DNA of 64,000 nt, taken from positions 70,808,525 through 70,872,524 of the forward strand of contig CM070500.1 of NCBI GenBank assembly GCA_036346375.1. Direction: 5' to 3'. This document shows positions 31,646-43,060 of the stretch, one piece after another. The notes beneath the pieces are model-generated. The model was not told the DNA's origin. It was given only the letters and a program-made list of their open reading frames with translations, and did not search any database. The stretch's first letter is position 1. Each line of letters starts with the position of its first letter. Source of the DNA: Guadua angustifolia. Taxonomy: Eukaryota > Streptophyta > Magnoliopsida > Poales > Poaceae. The translations under genes were made by a program, and so were the position numbers.

Positions 31646-31888
31646 ATGAGCGACCTTCCTGATCTCATCGATGTGGCGCAGGGGCAGGTCACCGGTGGTA
31701 GGTAGCGAGATAGGCTGGCGGCGCTGCTAGAGCTCGCCATGGTGGATGATGTCAATAGGTTGAGGGAGGCATTCGCAGGGGGATGCGAGGAGGCAGTGGA
31801 GCCGGTTCATGGGGTGGGGCTATGGTATGACTGGAGCAAGGCGTATGAGCCATGCACGCCACTGATAGTGGCAACCACATACGGATGA
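31646..31888 (+). pseudogene. Fragment of a CCCH tandem zinc-finger protein gene (ankyrin-region start)
   Basis: From an ATG at 31646 the frame reads 80 codons to a TGA at 31886, with one internal stop at 31703. After the stop it contains 'LAALLELAMVDDVNRLRE', then 'GVGLWYDWSKAYEPCTPLIVATTYG'. This is the layout of the N-terminal region of plant TZF/CCCH proteins, which begin with 'LLELA..DD...F' followed by 'GxWY' and 'RTPxMVAA.YG' before the ankyrin repeats and the two CCCH fingers. Nothing of the ankyrin repeats or fingers follows, so it is a truncated copy. It is probably a transposon-captured or otherwise duplicated fragment. The assignment rests on motif order only. Confidence 0.45.
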
Positions 31889-32645
31889 CGCCTACCTCTT
31901 CAACGCCTTTGCGCCTATAGGGCAGTAGGTGATGCCTCTCTCAATCGATCAACCGATCTCGAATTATGGCGTTACAAATTTACAATCCCAAGTGTTGTGA
32001 TGTTATTATTTAAGTTTGTGAAATTAAAGATAATTTCAAGCTTGAGTTTGTAAACAGGTGCTTGGAATTTGTATGCTTCGATGAATTGATTTAAATACTT
32101 AACCATTGCACATTCAAAGTTATTATTCAGATAAGGTTAGTGCTCTTTGCAAATAAATTTTTTTATCGCAAATTGAGTTTTCGTTGCAATGCACGGGCAC
32201 ATGGCTAGTAAATAAAAAGACACACATCCACTCTAATGGATGTGTCCTTCTTGTTGCAGTTGCGTACACAATCCTCAGGTCGTCAATGACCGCCTTACAC
32301 CAGTCGATGCCACTAAAATCATCCACGTCTTTTGACAAAACTACCTACTTCCCAATGACATGGTTGCTAGTACCCGAGAATAACAACTTGTTGAACACAA
32401 TATGGAAGACCCTTGAAACAATGTGTCACCCGAGAATAACAACTTGTTGAACACAAAATGAATAATGTGTATGCTCGAGCTTACCCTTGAAACAGAGGGT
32501 ACCCTTGCCCAATCAATGGGCTAGTAGAGTTATTGACTTGATCGGTGTGCATTAGTGATGATCCACATTGCCTTGCCGTTTGGATTGTTGACCTTCATCT
32601 CTGTCAAGTTCGCTATCACATTTTATCTAACTTTAGCTAAACAAG
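31889..32645. other. Intergenic stretch with a 29 bp direct repeat
   Basis: No recognisable gene. A direct repeat beginning 'acccgagaataacaacttg' occurs at about 32373 and 32428. Confidence 0.5.
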
Positions 32646-32648
32646 TTA

Positions 32649-33819
32649 CACTACTACAAAATTGGCTTTTGATACCAGCCCATTAGTGCCGGTTGGACTT
32701 GAACCGGACCGATTCTATGATCCGGTTCAACACTCTTTGGGCTGCGAGGGCTCTTTAGTACCGGTTCAAGGAACCAACTAGTACTGATGATGTTACATCA
32801 GTACTGGTTCGTGTAATGAACTGGTACTAATTCTCAATTTAAACTTCTTCCTCCCTCCCAATTTGAAACCACTATAAATAATAAAAATAGAAAATTTTAA
32901 ATATTTCTAATTACCTCTCCTGCCTTCTAATTTGAAAGAATTGAAATTAAATAATATTACATTTGAAATAATTGGAACTAATATTCAATTTACAATAATT
33001 GAAAAGAATGGCCGAAACAGATTCAAAACTTCGGAGGCCATTTTGAGGTCCTAAACGATGTTTTTTTTGGAATTCCGTCCCCGCGCACGCACTCGCACAA
33101 ACTATCAGGATCCAACCATTTGATTTTCGCGCTCTTATGAAATTCGGGTGCTACTTTTCGTTATCTTTCAAACAAGCCAAAGAACGCCCCGATAGGAGTT
33201 ACGAGTCAAAAGTTATGGCCATTTTAACAAAAGTGCTCGGATTTCATATTTGTAAATTAGAATCGGTGCCCAAAAGAATATAATCGGAGAGCTCATCATG
33301 TGATGATTCCGGAAAGCATAAGGACACTAAAATCGAAGATACAAGTCAAAAGTTATGGTGTTTTTACAAGTTTCGTTAATAGTAATGGCACATATATTGC
33401 AAGCATAATTAATAGTCAAAGTATGGAAAATAAATTTGAAAGTTTTAAATTTTGCTAATTACCTCTATAGTTTGCTAATTTGAAATAATTGAAAATCAGT
33501 GTTCGGTTACTTCATGGGGTTAAGGGGAGGAGGGACGCATTATATATCAGATGTTGTTATACCACTAAAGTACCGGATCTTATAAGAGCTCTGAAGTTAA
33601 GCGTGCTTGAAGGAGAGTAGTAATAGGATGGGTGACCTCCGGGCACGATGCGAGGCATCGAACCGTTGGTGCCTCAAGCTGCAATTGATGAGCTATCGAA
33701 GACGGGTGAGGAACCGGACCGATGCCCTTGAGTATCGATCCCGATATTCTATCTTCGGTTCAAAAATCGGTACTAAAGACCATTTTTAACCGGTACTGAA
33801 GTCCAGTTTGGTAGTAGTG
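32649..33819. mobile_element. Non-autonomous CACTA (En/Spm-type) element, 1.17 kb
   Basis: Begins CACTACTACAAAATTGGC and ends ...TTTGGTAGTAGTG, the CACTA terminal inverted repeat, with a perfect 3 bp duplication TTA at 32646-32648 and 33820-33822. Subterminal regions carry repeated, inverted 'accggtact' and 'ggttcaa' motifs at both ends (32680-32840 and 33705-33805), as expected for transposase-binding sites of CACTA elements. No transposase is present. A 5S rRNA-derived segment lies at 33549-33657. Confidence 0.88.
33549..33657 (+). pseudogene. 5S rRNA-derived sequence inside the CACTA element
   Basis: The stretch follows plant 5S rRNA from near its 5' end ('tataccac-taaag-accggatc') through 'gctctgaagttaagcgtgctt' and 'gagagtagtaataggatggg' to 'tgacctcc', then degenerates. 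The internal RNA polymerase III promoter parts are the best preserved: the A-box region at about 33593-33608 and the C-box 'ggatgggtgacctcc' at about 33628-33642. Mutations elsewhere exclude a functional 5S gene. Confidence 0.8.
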
Positions 33820-33822
33820 TTA

Positions 33823-35050
33823 GGTAGATGTTAGGTTCTTGCTAGAATTTCGGCACGTCACAATTTCATTACCTTGCAACTCACTTATCATATATATCAC
33901 CTGATACGGATAACCTAGTAGGCTAGCTAGTAGATGCACTAGGGTGGTCCGATCTTTACTGTACAAACAATAGCAATACAATAGATAACTTAGCAAAAAA
34001 ATTACACTAGATTAACTAGAACCGAAGTAGAAGAAAATCTGCTGATCTCCTAAGTCGTGAACAAAAAATTATCATGAATTGGAAGCTCGAATTGTGTAGA
34101 TTCCATGGACAATTTCAAGAATGATTCGTTCTTGACCTATGCCAACAAAAATAAACCCTAGATGGGAAACTTTTATAAAAACACACACCTATAATGGCGC
34201 CACAAACCAGTCATGGCTTTTCTTTATTTCCCCATAACTCAACTATGATTTTTTTAGAAAGGGGTAGACACAAATATATGGGGGGCTCATGGGGAGGGTG
34301 TAGCCAAAGGTGGCCAAATCTACCTCTAATTCATGGACAAGTGAACTACTCTAACTCCTAGATTCTATATCATATTTAGGATAGGACTCTAAACATAAAA
34401 AAGGAAAACTATAATATGTTAACTAATTTTAGCCAACCAGTGTGCTGATAATTATCAACTAGATTAAATATAAAAGGAAGTGGAATCCGAACTTGAAGTA
34501 ATTAAGAGACATTTAGGTGATATTCTAAGCTTTCCAAAAAGTTGAAGAATGCCTCAATCTGAGTTCGAATGAGAGTTATACCCTTTTTAAGTTAGTTTGG
34601 TTTGGCAACCTGAGTTGGTTTCGCCAATCCGAATTGCTTTATTCCTCTTTCTTTATGTCCAAGCAAACTCTTTCCCTTTCTCTCTCCAAACTAGATTTGG
34701 CTTCATTTTTCTTTCTTTTTTTTCATTTTCTTCTTTCCTTTCCCGCATGACCAGTCTCTTTCTTTCCTTTCTTCTTTTCCAAGCCAACTACATGCTTTCT
34801 TCCTTCCTTTTTTAGCTATGTGCCAAGTCTTTTCATGTGGCCTATGCGCTCCCTCATGGCCTCATGGTCCATCCACCCGAGGCCACTTACTCATGTGCCC
34901 CGTCAATGTACACAATGCAGATACAATGTATTTCCCTTTTCGTCTGTGTGGCTCATGCACTAGGTTTTCCATATCTACTACTTGGCTAGCCTCCCTCTCA
35001 GTCACATCTCCGTTCATATGTTGTTGTTGCAAAATTGTGTCACATTTTTT
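33823..35050. other. Intergenic stretch, no gene seen
   Basis: AT-rich with a T/C-rich low-complexity part at 34620-34815 that opens a Phe/Leu/Ser-rich frame of no meaning. The frame at 34818-35057 is Cys/Ser-rich and not recognised. Confidence 0.45.
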
Positions 35051-36549
35051 ATATTAAATACCAATAATGGATTCCTTGTGTACATAGTACTAGTCACATG
35101 ATCAGTGGCTAGTACGCACATTTACAAATTGAAATCATATCCATACACAATATATTTTACATACGAAAATGAAACAGTCGTACAAATTATTCTTACAAAC
35201 CAAAATAAAGATGTAGCGGAAACATTGTTATCTTGCAATTTGCCTTAGCCCATTATTTCCATAGGCAATAGACAAGGTAAACCCTAGAAAATTTCTTCAT
35301 TGAAATCCTCGTAACCTGCGTTATCAAAGGGTTCGTCAGGGTATTCTGTTTCATCACCTAATAAGCAACAACAATAGCAAGATTGAGTACATTGTGTACT
35401 CAGCAAGATTTGTAGCGTATGCAAATAATTAATATATATAGGCTATGTCAAATGAAATGTTATTAAGTTATTTTGTAGTAATCATTAGATTATAAATACT
35501 GAAGAATAGATTTCAAATGGAATTTGTAAAAGAGCAAATGATTGATAAGTAAATAACAAGTATGTAATCATAATTCAACTACTCAATCCTCCATGAAAAA
35601 CAATTCATTCATAGACAATTTACTGGCATCAAAACTGAAATAAAGACTTCCCAACAATAATTTCTAAATTTCAACCCATTTGATGATTTTACCAAGTGCC
35701 TTTGATCATAGGCATGGCTTTTCAAAAAGTTTTATACTCTACAGAGGTATACAGTTTTACCCATAAGAAATAATTGACTCTTTGTGCAAGCTATTAGCAC
35801 ATTTTCTTTGGTGTGGCACAGTGAGATCATAACACAATCATTACATTATATAGACCTGACTTTGCACTAGCCTGGTGACGTTAAGCCCCTGCTATGGCAG
35901 TAGAAACACACATACTAAACATGACAGTCTGTCCTTGTCATTCACACAGTAATTCAAGCAGTCCATCCTTGCCACACATGATTCTCACCATAGCAAGATG
36001 TACATCATTGTATTGGTATGCATTTATCCATACTTATGTGTGGAAGCCCCTATGAGCAAACCTACCCGGAGAGCCTGTATTACTTTAGCCTTCCAATGTG
36101 CAAAACTAGTTCTAAGTAACTAAATAGGTTAAGGCTATCCCATACCAACACTTGTGGTTGTACGGTAATCTTGGCGTGAAAACAACACAATAGTTTGGTC
36201 CTTAACCCGACCCAAGCGAGAAAACTCTCCCTAGACTACGTAGAAGTCCATCCCTCACATATACGGCTATTGCCAATAACTCGCCTGTGTCAAATCAAAG
36301 TTTATTTTCATTTTTACCAAAATACCAATGACCACATATTTCATCATGTCCAACATTTTATTTTCATCACAAACAGTATAACCAGCTGTTCATGTACCCG
36401 TTCTCTAAACCATACTAAGCAAATGCACTTATAATCAAGTATACCCAGTTTGATAATATTATGTGTTTAGCCATATCCTAATGAATAGCAAGGTTCACAT
36501 GTTGAGATTAATTAAGGAAGTTCCAAAAGTTATGGAATACTTCTACCAA
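35051..36549 (-). mobile_element. Partial LTR related to family B, cut by the copia insertion
   Basis: Landmarks in the same order as the 3' part of family B LTR copy 1 (19175-20750): 'actagtcacatgatcagtggctagt', 'gattgagtac-ttgtgtactcagcaag', 'actctacagaggt-t-cagttttaccca' and 'ttggtgtg-c'. Read on the minus strand it is the 3' portion of an LTR. The left edge near 35051 is approximate. It stops at 36549 because the copia element begins there, so the rest should lie beyond the copia element, outside the window. Confidence 0.55.
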
Positions 36550-38198
36550 TGAAAGACCATGTGGAGGTCTATCCTTGTGTGTGATGAGTAATTGACGAGA
36601 GTTGAGCTTGGTTCGATTTGAAATTGAGTTTGATTTGAATTGGATTTCGATTTGAAGCAATTTATGTGTTGGTTTCTTTTCCCAGTGCTACCAGCATGGG
36701 GGCGGTAGCACCGGACCGGTCGTTGAGCGCAATTATGATTGATTAATGATTTTGTGATGATCATTGAATATATGTGTGGGCATTGCTATGTGAAGGTTTT
36801 TCCTTGTCTTTGATGGTTGCAGGGCGACGGTGCTAGGTCATGGTGAGGCGGAGGATGACCGGGACTAGGCGAGGAGCGTTGGAGGTCCAGACGGTCGGGA
36901 GATCGCCAGAAGATGATCGGAGACGGAGTCTGGGCAAGCCAAGAAGACAAGGAAAGGAGATGATGCAAGCTAGATGCCGTGTGGATCAATGAGGGCCGTT
37001 GGATCACGGTCTAGTTGATAGGTTAGTGGGTCTAGGTAGTATGCTTTGAAAACCGTGCAAGAAAACCCGATATGTGTGTGGGTTTTGGGTTAGCCCTTGC
37101 ATGGCTGTGCGAGTGGGCAAATCCTAACCCTTAGATGAGTTCTCTAGGGTTGAGGGCTGCATCCAAGGGTGGTAGGTAGCCAAGAGTAGTATAAATAGGG
37201 GTGAAGGGGTAACCTCCTCCCCTTGAAGGTTATAGAGGTTTTTGTGCTCCTTTGAGCTTTTTCCACCTTGTTGTGTGGCTTTGTAAACCTTCTCCTTCCA
37301 GAAATATAAATCTTTTTCATTCATGCTTGAATTTAAATTACGCATTTACTTTATGTCTTAAATTCAGCATTTAAATTCCTACAATTTACTTTCACGCAAT
37401 TTACTTTCTTGCAATTTGGATTTGCCTCCCCTCCTTCTAAATATTGATCTTGTATTTCTTGAGTGTTTTTATATGGTTTTACATCTCTTTTGCACTCTTG
37501 GATTGAGCAGAGATCATCTTTTCTTTCAAGTTTCAACTCTGTCCAGAATTTGTTCTTCGCGCAGTAGTTAGTATTTGATTTTTAGAAAAATCTAAAATTT
37601 TTTTGAGTGATTCTTACTGGGGAAGGTGTGGGACTCTCATATCCATCTTTAGAAAAATTTTTGAGTCCACTTGTTGCACCGTTTGGGCACCATGAGGTGA
37701 AAACCGAGCCCTAAACTTTTTGCTCGAAGTTCTTGATTGTCTGTGTTTTTTGATTTTTTCTAATTTTTATGTAAGGATTTTTGAGTTGAAATTTTTTTGA
37801 GTTCTTCAAGACTCATCTTCTCGTAGGAAGAAAAATTATAAAAATTTCTTGAGCTGCAAAAGCCCACCAACCATCTGTTCTAATTGAGGACAGCTTCTGA
37901 AAATTCTGCTTTTGCTTTTCTGAAAGTGGCTTTTGTGATTTGAATTGATCTCCTTTCTAAAAGCAAGAGTTGAATTGATTCCTTCTTATTTTGGATAGTA
38001 GATAACCAGAATTGTGACTCAAAAATCCCCACATATTCTATGATACTCATATATGCAAGCTAGGGGTACACATAGTTGTCTAGTTGTTCGGGTTTTTCAC
38101 GATTTCCTTTGCGCAATCCTTTCGAGGTTTTAGTTGGAGTATTTTAGGGAAAAATTTGTTTGCGACCACCCCCCTCTGTTCGCTATCTTGATCCTTCA
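36550..38198 (+). repeat. Copia 5' LTR
   Basis: Starts TGAAAGACCATGTGGAGG and ends GATCCTTCA. The first 115 or so bp recur at 52625-52740 as the start of the 3' LTR. The left flank is ACCAA; the matching duplication would lie outside the window. It contains the gene-like leader and a TATA box. Confidence 0.85.
37190..37198 (+). promoter_or_regulatory. Copia LTR TATA box
   Basis: TATAAATAG in a GC-balanced context about 1 kb before the LTR end; the best core-promoter match in this LTR. Confidence 0.55.
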
Positions 38199-38200
38199 AT

Positions 38201-38213
38201 TGGTATCAGAGCC
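38201..38213 (+). other. Copia primer binding site
   Basis: TGGTATCAGAGCC, a perfect match to the site complementary to the 3' end of plant initiator tRNA-Met, two bases after the LTR end. Confidence 0.92.
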
Positions 38214-38253
38214 AATTTTGCTCTTCCATAGATCTTGATCGGTCTCGAGAGCC

Positions 38254-39366
38254 ATGGCGACGGACCAATATTCCAACAAGCCTCTAGTTCGTAAGCTGGC
38301 ACACAAGAAGAAGTACCGCATCTTCTTGAATAACAAGAAGCTCTTCCACCGCATCCTCGCCGCCCTCGACGACTTCAACCTCTCCGACACAGAGACATGG
38401 AGCGATGAAGGCGAGGATGATCCGCAAGCGAAGAAAGGTAGCGACGACTTCTCTGGGATGTGCTTCATGGCAGACACCAACGACATCAGCAACTCCAAGC
38501 TCTATAGCGTTTCGAACGAGGTACCCACCTATGACCAACTCAATGAAGCTTTTTGTAAGCTAGAAAAATTTCATGCTAGAGCTAGAGTTAGGTGTATGGA
38601 GCTTGAGAAGAAAGTAGGTACCTTGACTCGGGAGTTAGCTTCTCTTAGATCTTCTCCCTCCCGAGTCACTGATGATTGTGTGTTGTGTGATGCTTTACTT
38701 GTGGAGCTAGAGAACCTAAGGACTTTGCATGATAGTGTGCAAACTGAACTTGAAAGTCTTAGGTCGAAGAATGCTAGCACTTGTTCTGTTGATGGTTCTT
38801 CTTTGGATGCTAGTTTTCTTCATATTCACTCTACTCCTTCTTGCTCAAATTGCCCTAAGTTACTTGCTGAAATTGATGCTATGAGCGTTCACCTTAGGAA
38901 GCTTTCTTCTAGAAATGATGAACTTGAAATGCATGCTTCTAAGGACCCTGTCAGCTCATGTGAGAGCTATAAGCAACTAAAACTTGACAATGAAGCTTTA
39001 AATGACAACTGTGATAAACTTGATAAGGACTTACTAGATAAGTCACTTAAGAGTTACTTGCATTGTTCTGTGATTGAGAGTGACTTGGATAAAATCCATG
39101 TCGAACTTAGGAAGAAATTAGAAGACCAAGCCCATAGGATTAGAGAAGCACCGTGTGTTTCTTGTGAGGCCCTCAAGATTGAGGCAGCCGTGCTGAGGGA
39201 GAAAAATGTGCGTGCTGGTGTTTCTTCTTCTCTTTCTGGTTCTTCTTCTTCCTCTCACCCCTGTTCTTCATGTGCCTCTCTCTTCCGGGAGTGTGAGTAT
39301 CTCATGAGCACTCTCGAGAAGTTTGTAGGAGGCAAGAAGAAACTAAATCTCATTCTAGACCAATAA
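38254..39366 (+). CDS. Copia gag-like ORF (coiled-coil, 370 aa)
   Basis: The only long intact frame in the window. It starts at ATG 38254, 41 bp after the primer site, and ends at TAA 39364. The first 45 residues are basic and lysine-rich. An acidic stretch 'DTETWSDEGEDDPQ' follows, and residues 90-350 are rich in Leu/Glu/Lys heptads with spaced C-x-x-C pairs ('SCSNCPKLLAEIDAM', 'CVSCEALKIEAAVLR', 'CSSCASLFRECEYL'), as in the C-terminal gag extension of long grass copia elements. The usual gag N-terminal domain (UBN2/DUF4219) is missing: the frame seems to pass from the start straight into the acidic linker, so it is probably an internal deletion that kept the frame. It sits directly upstream of the zinc knuckle region. 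Confidence 0.7.
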   Translation: MATDQYSNKPLVRKLAHKKKYRIFLNNKKLFHRILAALDDFNLSDTETWSDEGEDDPQAKKGSDDFSGMCFMADTNDISNSKLYSVSNEVPTYDQLNEAFCKLEKFHARARVRCMELEKKVGTLTRELASLRSSPSRVTDDCVLCDALLVELENLRTLHDSVQTELESLRSKNASTCSVDGSSLDASFLHIHSTPSCSNCPKLLAEIDAMSVHLRKLSSRNDELEMHASKDPVSSCESYKQLKLDNEALNDNCDKLDKDLLDKSLKSYLHCSVIESDLDKIHVELRKKLEDQAHRIREAPCVSCEALKIEAAVLREKNVRAGVSSSLSGSSSSSHPCSSCASLFRECEYLMSTLEKFVGGKKKLNLILDQ

Positions 39367-40155
39367 AAAATTAGCAGATTTAATCAGGGTCTAGGATTTG
39401 ACTACTTAGAGCACGCTAGGACTCATCCTCCTACCATTGTGCGTGGATCCAAGAGTGGAGAGATAGTGGTTGCTACCAGGGTGAGTACCACTGTGTTTAG
39501 GTCTACTGGGGTTGTCCATGGGACTTCTGAGCAGAAGGGTGCTTCTCCTGTCACTTCTTAGTAAGGCGAAGTATTCATGCACCTTCTGTAAAAAGGATGG
39601 TCACCTAGTAGATTTCTGTTTAGGTGCACCAGGATTACGAGGTGTGAGCGTGTTGCTATTCTTAGGGGTATTCAGAGTCATCCCCAGACTTTGAGTACTT
39701 CTAAGACACACACTACTACTAGACAGGTTAGAGAGTCACCTGTTTTTGGGCAGCGTCCAAGACTCGGTTTTCAAGCTGTTCAATCGAGTTTTAGTCCTAG
39801 AGTTGTTCGTGGTCAGTCTTTCCGCCGTCCTCTTGATATTCCTCATTTTTTCCATTGAGGTAGATATCAGCGGCGTGAGGTGTTTCCAGGTAGGAGATTT
39901 AGGCAGCCACATTGGGATGGTCCGGCCTTTACACCACGGTGGGCCAAACCAGTGACAGCTCCTAGATCTTCTACTAGAGTTGTTTCTTCTAATCTTGTGA
40001 GAGTCGAGTGTTAGAGAGACACTAGAGTCCAGTCTTCTTCCTCTGTGGCTGGTACTTTGAGACGTCGTGTGATTCAGTATTGGGTTCCCAGGTCCTCACT
40101 TTATCCCAGTACTGAGTCTTCTCTCTCTCTTTTTTGACTTGATTAGGTTCGTCGG
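39367..40155 (+). pseudogene. Copia gag C-terminus with zinc knuckle, decayed
   Basis: Continuation of gag in several frames with stops. The frame 39512-39694 contains the CX2CX4HX4C zinc knuckle 'CTFCKKDGHLVDFC' at about 39579-39620. Later pieces are Arg/Ser/Pro-rich ('RQVRESPVFGQRPRLGF'). Confidence 0.7.
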
Positions 40156-41580
40156 ATGGGGAAGGGAGATGTTTGGATTGTTGACTCCGGTTGTTCTCGC
40201 CATATGACCGGAGATTCTCGTTGGTTCTCTTCCCTAGTCCGAGCCCCTGGTGATGAGTTGATCACTTTTGGGGATGCTTCTTCAGGTAAAGTCATTGCTA
40301 AAGGTACCGTCTACATTAATGAAAATTTTATTCTTAAGGACGTTGCCTTAGTGAGTAAGCTGCAATATAATTTGCTTTCTATTTCTCAGCTTATCGATGA
40401 CTCTTTCGAGGTAAGTTTTAAGAGTAATGCTTGTAGAATCCTTGATTCAACAGGAGAGTTAGTTTGTGGAATTTCTAGATTTGGGAGAGTTTTTCATGCG
40501 GATTTTTCTGTTTCTTTTGGAGACTCTTTTCGGTGTTTGATTGCTTCTGAGTCCCGTGATCTCTCCTTTTGGCATAGGAGACTTGGTCACATTGGCTTTG
40601 ATCATTTGACGAGTTAGCGTACCGCGATCTTATTAGTGGTTTGCCCAAACTCAAGATGGTCAAAGACTTAGTTTGCTTTCCTTGCCGACATGGCAAGATG
40701 GTTCTTCTTCTCATCCTCCGATCACCGTAGTGATGGTGATGCACGAGACAACTTTTACATATGGACCTTTGTTGAGTGCAGCTAGAGTGCGATCGGCGGG
40801 AGGAAGTGGTATATCCTTGTCATTGTTGATGATTTTTCGAGGTATTCTTGGGTATTTTTCATGGCCTCGAAGGATGAGACTTTTTCTCACTTCAAGGGAT
40901 TTGTTAGTAGGTTATCTATTGAGCTCCCAGGTGCATTACGAGCTATACGCAGTGATAATGGCGCTGAGTTCAAGAATTCCTACTTTGAGAGTTTCTGTGT
41001 AGAGTCTGGTTTAGAGCATCACTTCTCTTCTCCCTATGTCCCTCAGCAAAATGGCGTAATGGAAAGGAAGAACAGGACCCTGGTTGAGATGGCCAGGACG
41101 ATGCTAGATGAGTATTGTACTCCTAGGAAGTTTTGGGCTGACGCTATAGCTACTGCTTGTTATGTTTCCAATCGCGTTTTCTTGAGAGTACATTTGCATC
41201 GTACTTCTTATGAGTTGAGGTATGGGTGAAAGCCCAGTGTTTCTCATTTTCACGTTTTTTTGGTTGCAAGTGTTTTATCTTGAAGTCTAGTAACCTAGAT
41301 AAGTTTGAGTCTCGTTCTTCTGATGTTATTTTTCTGGGTTACTCGACTTCTTCTCGTAGCTATAGGGTCTGGAGTTGTGATGCGAATAGGATCATAGAGA
41401 CCTATGACGTGACCTTTGATGAGGCTAGTCCAGGAGCTAGACCTGATATTTCAGGCTTTTCTTATTCCTCCAAGACCATCTTTGTAGAGGATGATGGAGA
41501 TGATGGTGTTCCACCTTATCCAGTCTCCTCTACACCTAAGGTACCTCCTGCTTCCATTTCTGCACCTCAGGGAGATTAGC
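40156..41580 (+). pseudogene. Copia protease and integrase, decayed
   Basis: The frame 40156-40617 begins with the copia protease motif 'WIVDSGCSRHMTGD' (active-site DSG at about 40177-40188) and ends with the pre-integrase motif 'LSFWHRRLGHIGFDHL'. The first catalytic Asp region (40640-40860) is broken by stops. The frame 40861-41229 has 'IRSDNGAEFKNS' (second catalytic Asp) and 'PQQNGVMERKNRTL' (catalytic Glu). 41226-41579 carries the copia-specific C-terminal domain ('FGCKCFILKSSNLDKFESRS', 'FLGYS'). At least four frameshifts or stops. Confidence 0.88.
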
Positions 41581-43060
41581 CTTTGCCATCAGACTCTCCT
41601 TCAGCGGGTGGCTCTATTCCTTCCTCTTCTGCTCAAGAGGTAGAGGCCACTTCTGCTTCTGGTCCTCCTCGTCACATTCAGCGTTCTCATCCACCTGAGC
41701 AGATCATTGGTGATCTATTTGAGCGTGTTACGCGCTCAAAATCAGGCTTATCTTCTTTCTGTCTTCAATCTGCCTTTGTTGCCTTTTTTGAGCCAAAGGA
41801 TGTTACTCATGCATTATCCGATAAATCATGGATTAATGATATGCATGAGTAACTGGAAAACTTTGAGAGGAACAAAGTCTGGTAGCTTGTAGAGCCCCCA
41901 TCTGGTCATAATGTTATTGGGATTAAGTGGGTGTTCAAAAACAAGCAGAGTGAGGATGGGGTTGTCATTCGCAACAAAGCTAGGCTAGTTACACAGGGCT
42001 TCACTCAGGTTGAGGGTCTTGACTTTGAGGAGACCTTTGCTCCTGTAGCTAGACTAGAGGTGATTAGAATCCTGCTTGCATTCTTTGCATCCCAAGGCTT
42101 CAAGCTCTATCAAATATATGTCAAGAGTGCATTCCTCGATGGCTTCATTAAGGAAGAGGTGTATGTCAAGCAACCTCCAGGATTTGAGAACCCCAAATAC
42201 TCGAACCATGTTTACAAGCTTTCCAAAGCCTTGTATGGACTTAAGCAGGCCCCTAGAGCTTGGTATGAGAGGTTTAAGTCCTATCTTCTCAGTCATGGTT
42301 TCAAAATGGGTATAGTAGACAAAACTCTATTCATCAGACACTAGGGTTCTAATTTCCTTCTCGTCCAAATTTATGTGGATGATATTATCTTTGGTGGCTC
42401 ATCTCAGTCTCTTGTGTCTCATTTTTCTAAGGTGATTAGCACAGAATTTGAGATGAGTGTGATTGGTGAGTTGAGCTACTTCCTCGGCTTCCAAATCAAG
42501 CAGACTCGGGAGGGTACTTTCCTGCACCAAGGAAAGTATACTCGGGACCTCCTGAGACCGTTTGATATGCCTGACGGAAAGCCCGTGATGACTCCTATGG
42601 CCACCACTGCTGTCCTCGAGCCCGATGAGGATGGTGAGCATACTGATCAAAAGGAGTTCCGGAGCATGATTGGCTCCCTCTTATATCTTACTGCCTCGCG
42701 GTTAGACATACACTTTGCCATGTGTATGTGCGCTCACTTTCAAGCTTCTCCTCGTGCCTCTCATCGCCAAGCGGTGAAGCGCATCTTCAGATACCTTCAA
42801 GCTACCATTGATTATGGTATTTGGTACTCTTCTTCTTCTTGTCTATCCCTTAGAACCTTTTCTGATGCAGACTTTGCCGACTGTAGGATAGATAGGAAGA
42901 GCACTTCTGGCTCTTGCCAATTCATTGGCACTTTTCTTGTTTCTTAGTCATCTAGGAAGTAGTCTGGTGTTCACAGTCTACCGCTGAGACCGAGTATATT
43001 GCTGCAGCCAGTTGCTGTAGCCAAGTGCTTTGGATGAGATCGACCTTGCGGGACTTTGAT
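41581..43060 (+). pseudogene. Copia reverse transcriptase and RNase H (to the MULE insertion)
   Basis: 41931-42344 gives 'KARLVTQGFTQVEGLDFEE', 'FAPVARLEVIR' and 'ALYGLKQAPRAWYERF'. A stop follows at 42342, then 42375-42947 with 'YVDDIIFGGSS' (YVDD codons 42372-42383), 'GELSYFLGFQI' and 'KEFRSMIGSLLYLTASR', and the RNase H motifs 'FSDADFADCRIDRKSTSG'. Trp-to-stop changes (for example at about 42945 and 42958) and a frameshift follow. The sequence is interrupted at 43061, inside RNase H, by the inverted repeat of the Mutator-like element and resumes at about 49534. Confidence 0.9.

Noticed and set aside
33549..33657. Functional 5S rRNA gene
   Set aside because: Too many changes outside the promoter boxes and a degenerate 3' end; it is inside a transposon.
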